Shown one piece after another: positions 52,101-63,388 of a DNA stretch of 64,000 nucleotides; the first letter of the stretch is position 1; each line of letters begins with the position of its first letter. Under the pieces are notes generated by a model. It had not been told where the DNA came from and ran no database searches. It was given only the letters and a program-made list of their open reading frames with translations. The stretch spans positions 191,131 to 255,130 of the forward strand of contig JH720372.1 of NCBI GenBank assembly GCA_000231825.2. The letters run 5' to 3'. The DNA is from Tetrahymena elliotti 4EA. Lineage: Eukaryota; Ciliophora; Oligohymenophorea; Hymenostomatida; Tetrahymenidae. The position numbers were made by a program, and so were the translations under genes.

Positions 52101-55060
52101 GGTTGATTTATAAACTGATTTCCTTGTTAAAATTTAGGGTTTGATTAATTTTACAAATATGATTGTTATTAATAGAATGGTTATGGTAATTGTTATTATT
52201 GTATTAGCTACTATTATTATGATAACAATTAGTCTTATTATGCAGGTTGAAATTATTATAATGGTTATACTTGTACTTGTTAAAGTGGAACTTATTGTTA
52301 TTATTACAAACTATAAGAAACATCTTTTTGTTAAACAGCTTGCATTTTTATTTCTTATTCCTTTTGAAATAGTAAGGATTTAGCATCTAAAATAACTGGT
52401 TTATCAACACTATTTTTTCTTTAAGTAATTAAATCCTACTATTAATTTAAAAGTCTATTTTCACTTTAATAACTTTGTCTTCTTGTAACTTAATTACTAT
52501 TAAGAGGAGCAGATACTTATTGAGGAAAACTATCATTAATTGATTTCATGTGATTATTTGTACGAATAAACTAATCTTGAGTATTTAATTGTACAGTTTA
52601 TGGAGCTAAATCAATATTTTTATTGAAATTAAATTGTGTTTATGATGAAGCATCAATCTAAATATTTTTGCTGGCTTCTGTAGCATTGAAGGCAGAAACA
52701 GGAGGATACTATTAAATATTATTTTATTAACTAGTATAGATACTTAGAGGAATCTAACCATTTGAAACTTGTTGTAATGGTTACTTGTTATCAAAAGAAG
52801 TTCTTTTATTTTAAGGTAAAGAAATATTCTCATTTCCTAAAACCAAATTATTAGATAAATAAGGTTAAGCCTTTAGATCTGTTAAGTTAGAGATGATACT
52901 ATTGTAATTAGAGTTATTGAAAGTATTAAGATCAGTTTTATAAGCTGAGTTATAATGAGGTTTATATTAAGGAATACTACTTCCTTCATCTTGTTAAGTG
53001 TTTTACTATGTTATTTATTGTTATGTCTGTGTAATACTCTTACTGTTGTAATAGTTTGACTAGTTTTGAAATCCTTTAGAATCTTTAAATTACATATGTT
53101 GAAATCCATTACTGTCTTTCATGTTGTTGTTCTGTAAAGTGATACTTTCTTTCATAGCAGTACAATGCTAAAACATATTACTATCTTTCATTTTTTAGGC
53201 ACTGCTTAGTGTATTAAATCTTTCTGAAATTTAGCTATTTCCAAGATTAGTTTGAATTATTCCTAGAGGTTGACGTAGCTAAGGAGAATTGTTATTACTT
53301 CCTTCTTTCTTTGTAACAGAAAAATTTTCTAGTAATTCACGAGCTGTAGCAAGTTTATTTATTGAGTTGCTTCTATCTCTTAAGCTCTTAGCATCATTAT
53401 TTTAATAGTTGCTTTGTGTCTACATTCCTCCATGGTTAGAAATCATACTACTAGAAACTGAATTGTTTTAGCTATTTTAAGAGGAATAAATATTTTATTA
53501 AGTTGAATTCTAATTGTAAGTCTTAGGCAAATATTTCTATAATATTTATTCATATTATTGAGATTTAGAAGAAACATTATTCTAATAAAATTAATTATTA
53601 GTATAATCTTCTTTATTACTATTATTAGGCTAATTCTAATTCATTTAAATTAAATTGTATTTTGTTGCTGAACTTTGTTAATTTTGATAGTTTTTCATAT
53701 TGTTTTGCTAGTAATCATTTGACTGATTTATTTGTTGTTGAATTGAAGATTTTTTTGTTGCTTCTTCAGCATAATTACTATTTTGAATTATTTCTTAATT
53801 ATATAAATTACTAGTTGATTATGCAATATATTTTTGGTTATATTAGTAATCACTCACTTAATTAGGGTTTATTTGTTAATTATTTAATCTATTTAAAGAA
53901 AGACTACTACCCCTTAATTCATTATTTTATTCAAATGTAAATTATCTAGATGAAGGGCTAAAGCGTTTTTTGTCTCCAACTTTATTTTAGTTCATTTCAT
54001 TACTTCCTATTTAATATTCTAAAGAGCTCAATCTCCTATGTTCTATTTTCTATCCTTAGGTATTTTGATCTTGTTAGGCATTAAATGCACCAATATTACT
54101 ATGAGAGTAGTCAGAGATAGGATACAAACATTCACTCACATCATTAATTTTAATTGATTCATTTTAATTATTGAAAGGAGAGCGCTAAATATCTTATTCA
54201 TTCTCTTCGGACTTACTACTCTTGCTATTTTAAAGTACACTCTGATATTTAAGCATAATCTCATCGTACTGCTAACTAATTGGCTTTTGCTAGTTATTTT
54301 GGTTATTTTAACTGACTAAATTACTCTCTTGCTACTTATTCTGAATATACTTGTCAGGTGTATAGGAAGGGCTGGTAAGAAGCTAAGCTAGATCATTAAT
54401 ATTTTAAAGCCCCTATTAATATTTCTCCTAAACTTATTAGCTAGCTTTAATACCTCCTACTCCAAGTAAAGCAGAAGTCTATTGTGTTAAATTATTACTA
54501 GTGTTCAAATTATTTATGCTGCTTAACTATCCGTTACTCTAAAAAACAGAAGCATAATTTGGAATCTGTCTGTTGGTATTTAAAACTTTGCTAATGTTGG
54601 TAATCCCTTATTATCCATTTTATTGATCATCTTTATTGAGAAAATTTATAAAACTTAAATCTATGGAATTTTCATCAAAAAAGTGTTTTGATGCTCCCCC
54701 ATTTTAAACTGTTAAAAGATCTTCAATTGTATTTGGGAGTGTATTTTTCTGAGATTAAGTTTGCAAAATTGCCGAAATCTATTGCTAAGAAGGCAAATTT
54801 GTCAATGGCTATAATAGTGACTGTTTGTTGTTATACTTATAAAGTGTTTGGTTATCTTAAAGTTGGTTTTTTAAGTATAAAGAAGATGGTAACTGAATGC
54901 TGTTTAAATTCTTGCTCATTAAAATTTTGCTAATCTATGAATTTTCAAAATTATATGAGCCTTAGTTGCTAGTACTCAACCTAATTATTGCACTTTGATG
55001 GTCCTAGTATTCCTATTCAGATTCTTAGATTGATTAGAGACCTCCATTATACTAATTCAT
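49133..55060 (-). CDS. Giant Asn/Gln/Ser-rich protein with a C2HC zinc finger
   Basis: One exon of 5928 bp encodes 1975 residues with no in-frame TGA, which is impossible to expect by chance at this length. Most of it is Asn, Gln, Ser and Thr. A Gln-dominated block lies near residues 900-1060, coded largely by TAA with some CAA and TAG. Short KDS(N/K)GFQ-like repeats occur at about 624-665. The single folded signature is a zinc finger at 1564-1581: Cys1564, Cys1567, His1579 and Cys1581 (CINCDNYYEQKEIENHIC), a CxxC...HxC arrangement. After it comes a helical stretch near 1620-1670 (EFEKISEQQQSNEQEQ-like, followed by leucines). Such prion-like proteins with one finger may act in RNA granules, transcription or the cytoskeleton; which one cannot be told here. 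Confidence 0.8.
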
Positions 55061-56145
55061 TTGATTTAAAAGTTGTTGCTAAAAAGAATACTTTATGAAA
55101 ATCAATAAATTATTTGTTTGCTTATTTATTTGTTATAATATATGTTATTCTTATATTCAAACCAATATAATTTTTAACAATTAATTAGCTAATTTCTTTG
55201 CAATCAATTTTTGATTTTACCAAAAAATTGATTTGAAGTGATTTTTCATATTTTTTGTTTTTTTAGTTTTAACATCATTTCCGTGATAAAATAAAGAAAT
55301 AAATTGATGAGTTTTTAATACTGTTTAAGGAATAACATCGTTGTATCTTTTAATATTTATCTAAAATATATATTGATTTTTTGATATTTTAAATCATTTA
55401 TCAAAAATTTAGAATAAACGCCTACTCATTTGATAAATTTTCAAAAAAATTCTAAATTTGCACTGTTTTTTTTTCATAATATTCTTTTGATTAGATAAGG
55501 AATACTTTTTTTTTATAAATTGTAAACATTTTAAAATGTAGTTATTTAATGATTTATCTTTTATGTTTATATGGTTAAAATATTTTATAAAATATCTTTT
55601 AACTTTTTGTTGATTTTAATTTATTTTATTGTTTAATTCTAAATAAAATTTTCTATATCTTTTAATATTTTGTTGATGAAAATAAAAAATAAATTTGAAG
55701 AGCTAAAAATCAACATATTTTTTGATTAGATATGATGGAAAAAATTTAAATAATATTGTCTTAGTGAAAGTATTTCATCACTTGAACAAAAAAATAAAAT
55801 AAATTTTATAGTTTAATAAAATTGAATACAATAGTAAATAATTAAAAAAAAATAAGAATCACTTTTCTTTTTAAAAAATTTTGATTTACAAAGAATCGTT
55901 TTAAACTACAAAGTGATTAACTTTTATCACAAAAAAAAAGTAATTAGAATCTTTGAAATATTATTTATGATTAATCATGATTTAGATTAAAAAAATTATT
56001 TTTAATCCACTTATTGATTTTGATTTATATAAATATTATTAGTATTTTTAGAAAAAAAAATAAGATTCAAGATAATAGGAACTATTTTATAATTATTAAA
56101 TAAGGATTTAAACCTATAAAGATTTGGCATTATTCTTTGGTAAAA
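55061..56145. other. Spacer between divergent genes
   Basis: About 1.1 kb of AT-rich DNA between the start of the giant minus-strand gene and the frameshifted plus-strand reading frame. Should contain promoters for both. Nothing else was recognised. Confidence 0.5.
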
Positions 56146-57200
56146 ATGAATGGTTTGAATCCATAAGGCATCAATAAAAACAAAGGAATTGAAGAAGTTT
56201 AATAAGAAGATTTACAAACTAATTCTTATACTCAATCTCCTTTAAGTCCAGTAAATAAAACTGGCTCAGATGAATAAAATGATAAAAAAAAAGCATCATA
56301 TTGAATAAAATGATGAGTTTTATAAGTCTGATTAAAATATAAAAAATGTTAAAGTCTATGATTTTAATAAATCATACTACTTAGATGAGCTTTACACTGA
56401 GGAATTTAAAATTTTCAGCAATGAAAAAGGTAAAAATCATGATGTAAATTCTTAAAGTAGAAAAGATAATTAATTTCATAAAGATCAGAGTTGCTAAGAA
56501 TAATAAAAATCAAATAGAAAAAATAATCATGCAACATCTTGTCTCAAATAAATTAACAATAATTAAATTGATTAAAGTTAAAAATATTCTCCCTATTAAG
56601 GATAATCTAATATTTCATAATAAAATTTACCTTAGCTACAAAAATTAAAAATAGAGAAGAGTTATTCATTTTAATAACAGTAAATATTTTCAAGTAATTA
56701 TGATTTACCTTTATAGAATAATTAACAATAAAATATAGATTATCCTCATATTTATTATGACTAGTAATAACAAAATGAGTTAGAAAATTTAGGTTCATGT
56801 ATTTAATAACAATTTAAGTAAGACGAAAATCACTCATTGAAATAAGAATTTGATTCTTTTTATCAATTCGATTGTTATTTTGATTATCTTTAATAATTTG
56901 ATGATATTAATCAAGAATATTTTTTTAAGTAAAAAGCTTCAGTTTTCATAGAAATAAAACTTAAAGTAAAATTTTAGTACTTAAAAAGTTGTTGATACCT
57001 AAAACTATTATGATAATAATTACTATAACTTTACAAATGATTATAATTTTAATTCTAAAAAGTAAATTCTAATATGTGAAAATAATGTAGAAGATAATAT
57101 AATCAACAATGAAAAAAAAGAAAACTTAAATAAATAAAAATTAAATCATATTAATTATATTTTATAATAACAAATTAATAACAAAATTTTATAAAATACT
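56146..57200 (+). pseudogene. Asn/Gln-rich reading frame broken by two frameshifts
   Basis: From the ATG at 56146 the frame starts MNGLNPQGINKNKGIEEVQQ and runs to TGA at 56302-56304. The neighbouring frame is open from 56294 (CAT CAT ATT GAA) to TGA at 56993-56995, with protein-like content such as NVKVYDFNKSYYLDELYTEE and IYYDQQQQNELENLGSC. The third frame then carries on (FSQKQNLKQNFSTQKVVDTQ, NNVEDNIINNEKKEN). Each switch falls at an A run: nine A's at 56283-56291 and five A's near 56933. In both places one base fewer would keep the frame. It may be a decaying gene, assembly errors in homopolymers, or real ribosomal frameshifting. The right-hand end is approximate. No family was recognised. 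Confidence 0.5.
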
Positions 57201-58075
57201 TACAATTAAATTAATTTAAAAAATATTACCTATTTTACTAAAAACCATAATAATTTAAATATTAAGTCTTTTAACATATTTTTACTCATCATAACTACAT
57301 AAAAGAAAAATATATAAATTACTATTATCTTAAAAAAATAAGATTTTAAGATAAATAATCTGAAAAAACATAATTTGAGTAACTTTATTTTTTTAATTTG
57401 TTGTTAGTAAGTAGCTTTTTAATTTTATCATATTAAAGCTAACTTCATTTTTTCAAAATTTATAATCAATTATTAAAAGGATGTATATAGATGCTTTATC
57501 TATTTGTAGAAGTATGTTTTATATTAATATTTATTAAAAATTTAGTCTTATTTCACTTGAATAAATTTAAAATATGCTAATCAAAATATTAAAAATGTAC
57601 ATTTTTAAATGTTTTCTTGAAAAAAAAAAGTTTTTTGAATTTATTATCATTATGACTCATATATTTCGCTTTAGAAAAAATATTTTTGAAATTTTTTACT
57701 GAATTTAAAAATAAAAACATAAAATAATTAATAATGAAATTTTATTTATTCTCATTTTAAATTTTTATTTTTTTGAATTTATAAGGTTACTTATTAACTA
57801 AAAAATAAAAAAATATTTTAGTATTTTGGTAATTAAATATTTAGTATGTAAATTTGTTGTCATATTTACTTTAAGAAAAAAGAAAATTCTTCGATTTAAA
57901 TACAAGAATATTGTTATTAATTAAAAGGCGAGTCATTAAGATTTTAGATTGCATATTAATGAAGCTAAGTGCAATATAAAATATGGAATTTTTCTATGAG
58001 ATAAATATGTTAAAATGAATGATAAGATATTCTCTTTGATTTATTTAATTTTAAAAGGATTTCTGATATATTTAG
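57201..58075. other. AT-rich stretch, possible intron
   Basis: No coding character. It ends with a good acceptor-like TATATTTAG just before the coding-like exon at 58076. It could therefore be an intron joining that exon to the broken gene upstream, or an ordinary spacer. Confidence 0.35.
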
Positions 58076-58415
58076 AATACAGAATATTAATAAACAGCAA
58101 AAAAATGATCAAGATAACATTTTTGCTTCTTTTAAAGTACTAAAATCGTCATATAATGATTAATCTTAAAAAATAGAGAGCAATATAACAACTAATTAAA
58201 AAATCTATATAAAGAAAGTAAAAAGAAATCAGTCAAATACTTTTTTAATTAATAAATACGCTTATTTTTTAAATAGAAGTGAAAGATATATAAAAAATAA
58301 AGGAGAAGTAGCCCAAAACTTTGCATATAAAACTTATAGCTTATTTAAAGGTACTTGGACATAAAAAACTAAAAAAATTAACAAGAGAAGCAATGAATTA
58401 CTAGAAGATAGATGA
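58076..58415 (+). CDS. Coding-like last exon of unassigned gene
   Basis: About 113 codons with mixed composition, open from a TTTAG acceptor to TGA at 58413-58415. Segments such as NRSERYIKNKGEVAQNFAYK and SLFKGTWTQKTKKINKRSNE do not look like A/T noise. No in-frame ATG starts it convincingly, so it is best read as a final exon, possibly of the frameshifted gene at 56146. The basic Lys/Arg-rich end is the main feature. No domain was recognised. It ends only about 60 bp before the start chosen for the protease gene. Confidence 0.4.
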
Positions 58416-58476
58416 AATAAAAAAATTTTGTGGTTATTTACTAGTTTAGACCACTGAGCAGAGAATTTTGAATGAT

Positions 58477-60289
58477 ATGTCATTCTATTTACAGACACCC
58501 TCAAGAGAAATTAGAGAATTAGACAAAAAATAATAAAAATCGGATTAGAAAATTGAAATAGAATAAAAAGAAGAATCTTAAAAGAGTTAACATGACTAAA
58601 ATATAGGTAAGGAAGTAGAATTGGATATGACTAAGAGAGATATTTATAATTCTAGTCAAAGTTGTTATATTTTAAGGACAGCAAATGATACTTTTGTAGT
58701 AACAAGTGGTCTCATTTTCTTTAATTTCTTGGAGTAATCTGATAGAGCTATTTTAGAAAAGGACTACACCCTTGATTTGACAAATTTGAATGTGAATGCT
58801 CAGTTTCATTTGTGCTTGGAAAATTACCCAAAGGAGTATATTCAAATTACTCCCTTTAAATTAGCTTTAGATGAAGACGTTATGGAGTTCTTCCAAGAAG
58901 TGCGCAATAAATCATTTTCATATAAGAATCAAGCAAAGATTAATATCTAGTATGATGAAAGGATAGTAAAAAATACATCTCTACTCTTTTTTAAGGTAAA
59001 GAGTGAGAAGGATTTAAAAGAATTAAATAGGTATTTATCATTTACAAATATCCCATACTCAACCAAAATGCCAACTTAAGGACAATAAATTACCACTTTA
59101 TCTTCTCCATTTGGTATATTAAGTTCTTAGCTCTACCACAATATTTTAGGCCAAGGCGTAATTGCAAATATATTTGATGTAGAGGCTAATCAAAAGATGA
59201 AAAGTAATATTCTCAATTATTTATATTTAAATTAGAAAGTGAAAAAAATGTTCTATTATCTTTAAAAATAAAGGATTTCATAAGCATATCTTAATGCTTG
59301 ATATGATTAATTTTGGTGGTAAGGAAGGAGGTTTGGTCCTTGATGAAGAACAAAATGTTATTGGCATGTTACTTCCTTCATTCAGCTTCTAAGGTGCTAA
59401 TAGCATATACTTTTCATTTGCTATTTCTGCTAAGACAGTACTTGAACTTGCTACAACAAGGTTAGACAAATTCAAATCTATCAAAAAAGAATAACCAAAG
59501 GAGGTTTTAGAGACAAATAAATTCATTTAAAATATTTGTTTGATTTAATGTAAATTTTTTTTTTTTGAGCATTTGATAAAATAATTTTACTTATGAATAG
59601 CTTCTTATGGGCATTTTTCTGGTATTGTAATTAATGATAAAGGTTACATTCTCTCAGTTAGACATGGGTTAGATTTCTTAGCAAAGCATAGTACAGTTTA
59701 AGTTCATATTATAGGATATTTCAAAACTTTAGAAGCAAATATTGTTTGTGTAAGTGAAGGAGATTATGATGTTTGTCTTTTAAAAACAAAGGAAAATATT
59801 AAACATATTTTAGAACTAAAACCTATTTCATTATATGTACCTTCTTCAAAATAACAAATTTTTGAAGGTTCTGAAGTAATTAGTGTAGGTTATGGATTAG
59901 TACATCCTTCTAAATTACCTTAAGTTAGCAATGGTATAGTGAGTAAATTTATAAAAACTTAACTTGGAGAAGATGCTTTAATACAAACAAATACAAGAAT
60001 ACAAAATGGAAGTAGTGGAGGTGCTTTGATACTAAAAGAATCAAATAAGTTGATAGGAATGACTTTATTTAATCTTAAGCATATAAAATATGGAAATATT
60101 TGTGATTTGAACTTCTGCCTCCATCATAAAATATTAGAGCCTTTATTTGACTTAATTAATAAAGGAGCTTCCGTTGATGAAATTAAGTAGCTTTCATTAT
60201 GGACCTATAAAAATAGTGAATTAAAAAAGTTACATTCCCTTCAAACAATCGAATAGGTTCCTAAGTATAATGTAAGACCACTCTTATGA
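58477..60289 (+). CDS. TYSND1/DEG15-type serine protease
   Basis: Exons 58477-59203, 59274-59549 and 59601-60289 (introns 70 and 51 bp) give 563 residues, close to animal TYSND1. The C-terminal half is a trypsin-like domain with the expected triad: His356 (ILSVRHG), Asp391 (YDVCLLK) and Ser473 (NGSSGGAL), followed by DLNFCLHHKILEPLFDLI, which aligns well with the family's end. The N-terminal half is a degenerate protease-like domain in which FGGKEGGLVLD (Glu260) replaces the serine motif, also a family trait. The enzymes cleave leader peptides (PTS2) from imported peroxisomal proteins. No SKL-type signal ends this protein (VRPLL), so its location is less certain. The exon 2 donor could also be 13 bases earlier; both keep frame. 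An in-frame ATG at 58393 is an alternative start. Confidence 0.8.
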
Positions 60290-61550
60290 TTGATTTGGTC
60301 ATTCCTCTTTAAGTATTTTACAAACAAAGAGCATTTAATATTTAAAGAATTATAAACAAATTATTTTTTTTTTATTAAATGGATTATTGTAATTCAGAAA
60401 AATCTGTAGAACTTTTACATCCTTCTGTGTTCATTTATCCTTTAAGATATAAATTTAACATTAAATTAATATTTTTGCAATCGTTAAATTTTATGAGACC
60501 ACAAAGCTGATAGTTTTAGTAAGAACTTTCAAACTGTTTTTATTTTTAAAGTGTATTTCAAATCATTTTAAGATAAGTATTTTAAGTTTTTAAGATTTTT
60601 TAAAATAGTTATAAAAGAATTAACACAGACAGCTAGCAGTACAAGGTTTAGAATATTTATTTAAACATTTATGAAGAATATTATTTAAATTTAATAAAAG
60701 GAAATAAAATGAAATAAGTTAGTTTTATTTTTTATTCTAAAAGATTTTACAAATCAACCTATTAATAAATAACACATTTTTATTTAAAACTCTTATTCAA
60801 GAAAAAATATTAATTACTAAAAATAAATAAAATATTTTTAATAATATTTCAGTTTTTTTCATTTAGAATTGATAAAATAAATTTTATTGATTTTCTTAAA
60901 ATATATCTTTGTTTTGTTAAATTTACATAGCTAATAGTAGATTATTAAAGATTAAGAATACACAAAAATGGAATTCAGGAGTTTATTTACTTAAATTAAT
61001 TTTCAGAATAAAAAATAATGGTGTACAAAGCCATCAGGTAAATTAGTTTTTTGAAGTTTATTAGATTTACTGATATTAAGTAAGTAAGGATAAGTAGAAA
61101 GAGTGTTTATCAAAAAGAATTTTGCAAAGAATCTTCTAATAGATATTAAAAATTAAAAATAAAAGTCTAATTAAAAATTGTAAAGAGCCATATATAATCT
61201 AATTGATAATTGAATGAATTAAATATATAAATTTAATATCTTCAAGAATATCCTATCATTTTTTGAATGAAATTTTTAGATTTGAAAAAAAGTCATTAAT
61301 GACTCATTCATTCAATGTTTATATTCATTCCTTCAAAAACTCTAATTAAATATGCAAAAGATACTAATTAAGAGCTTGTAAGTTAGTCAGTCCTCTTTCA
61401 ATCTCTATTTATATGATTAATTGAGTTGTAAAAAGAAATAAATAACTAAATAAACTCTACTTAAAAAGCAAAAAAAAAAATTAGCTAATTAAAATCAGTA
61501 TTAAAAGTTTTAATAAAGTAATTAAAAGAAAAGTAAATTAATTAACAAAA
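60290..61550. other. AT-rich spacer, no gene seen
   Basis: About 1.26 kb between two plus-strand genes. It should hold the 3' end of the protease gene and the promoter of the cytochrome c gene. No coding frame or structured RNA was recognised. Confidence 0.55.
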
Positions 61551-62075
61551 ATGAGTTCAAATAGTTCAAGTGGTAATTCTGGTTATTACGGAAGTAGCAC
61601 TGCAGTTAATAGCAATGCATCATAAAATTTAGGAAAAAACAATGTTTAAAAGTTGGGAGAACACAAATATACCACAAGAAAATTTTTCGTACCTCCTGAC
61701 AGAGACGATATTGATATTCCTGATGGTGATCCTTTAAGAGGTGAAATTATCTATAAAAATGGTTGCATGGGTTGTCATGAGTTGGATGAAGACACATGTA
61801 TGGGCCCTTCTATGCGTTGGGTCTATATGAGAAAGGCAGGTGTCAGTAAAAATTTCAGAGGTTATTCTTCACTCATGCCTTCAGGCAAGTTCTACTGGAA
61901 TAGAAATTCCTTAGATTAATTCTTAGAAGATCCTGAAAAAATGTTCCCAGATACTAATATGGCTTTTTATGGTATGAAGGATTCTTTTGAGAGAGCTTGT
62001 TTGATTGAATACTTGCACTACTTGAGAGTTGGAACAGATGGTGCCTAACGCCAACCTAAAACTTTTATTTTGTGA
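61551..62075 (+). CDS. Divergent mitochondrial cytochrome c
   Basis: Single exon, 174 residues, ATG preceded by ACAAAA. A Ser/Asn/Gly-rich N-terminal extension of about 50 residues comes before the cytochrome fold. The heme-binding CMGCH lies at residues 72-76 (Cys72, Cys75, proximal His76). The distal ligand is Met137 in TNMAFYGM, 61 residues after the His, almost the usual class I spacing. Other class I features follow in order: CMGPSMRWVYMRKAG, GYSSLMPSGKFYWNRNSLDQ and the C-terminal helix FERACLIEYLHYL. It should carry electrons between complexes III and IV in the intermembrane space. The long low-complexity N-terminus and extra C-terminal tail (TDGAQRQPKTFIL) are unusual. It could be a bound, complex-associated cytochrome c rather than the soluble carrier. 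Confidence 0.85.
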
Positions 62076-63388
62076 TTGATTTCTTTTATCTATGGCCTTG
62101 ATATTTCAATAGTGATCAAAGATATTAAAGGAAGCAAAGCATCATAAAATTAACAAACGAAATAACAAACTATATCTATAAATTAACTTTTATTGTGTAT
62201 ATACATATTCATACTTGTGGGTTACTATATTTTAATTGCCACTTGATTACTGAATTAACAATTCAGTCTCTATTTCTATTATATTTTTTTCTCTAGCATT
62301 TCAATTTCTATGCATTCATTTTCAATAACAATACTCTGTAGTTTTAAGTCTCTATATATTTAATCTAAATTTTTTCTTTGCTTGGCCAATTTTCTTTATT
62401 CATCTCCCTAATTTAAGAATTCTTAAAGAATATTTAATTTTCTTGGTAGTTAATTTTTTATTTAAAATGAATAAACATAGATGTGTAAATTTGATAATTA
62501 TAGATTTTTTCTAGAAGATCAAATCTAAATTGCCTTTCAAAAGGCTACTAAATCGTCATCCACTATCATTTTAAAAAATTAAATATAAAATAAATATTAT
62601 TCCTTAAGTAGAATTTAATTTCTGAAAAAATTAAATTTTAAAATAAACAATTTTATCCAAAATGCAAAGATAGAAAAGAACTAATCAGCAATAAAATAAG
62701 TATAACGTTTTCATTCCAGTTTTTTATTGGAAAATAAATTTGATATTTTTTCTTTCTCAAAAAAAGAAATGTTTAAAAAAGGAGAGAGTATTATTTTTTA
62801 AAATTAATTTACTTCTTTTTAAGCTTTTCAATCAGACTTCATGTTTTAAAAATAATTTATTTATTTGGATAAAATGAATTAAAAATAATTAATATGAATA
62901 ATTATTTAAAATTTTACGTATTAATGATGTTTATTTATTTTCAATGGATCTTTGTAAATTGCAAGCTACAAAAAATAATTTTAAACAAAATGTGATTGAG
63001 GAAATTTATTCTTTGGAACTTTGAAGAGCTTAGTATAGTATAAATATTTATTAAATTTTAAAATAAGAATATTAGAAATTTAAATATTTGATACACAGAT
63101 TTTGAAAAATTACTAGTTTAAAAAGCTTATTATAAATATTTTGAATATTTTTTAATAAAAGTAACTAAATGACCTGAATTATTTGTTTAAATAATTTTAT
63201 GATATGATAATATGCTTATTTACTTTTGAATTAAATTTTAGATTTACAAAAACTTGTTGTTAGTTTTTGTGTTGTTCAATTTTTATAAAAAGAATTTACA
63301 TCTAAATTCTAAAATTTATTTTCATAGTACTGTTTATTTGTTTTTTTGGTAAATTTGCAAAAATAAAACATAAATAAACAAATATTTA
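62076..63388. other. AT-rich spacer, no gene seen
   Basis: About 1.3 kb. A/T runs only; no reading frame of interest on either strand. Contains the 3' flank of the cytochrome c gene and the promoter of the next gene. Confidence 0.55.

Noticed and set aside
52141..52383. Plus-strand Ile/Val-rich open frame resembling a membrane protein
   Set aside because: It is the antisense of the polyglutamine block of the giant protein; TAA/TTA repeats give a false hydrophobic frame.
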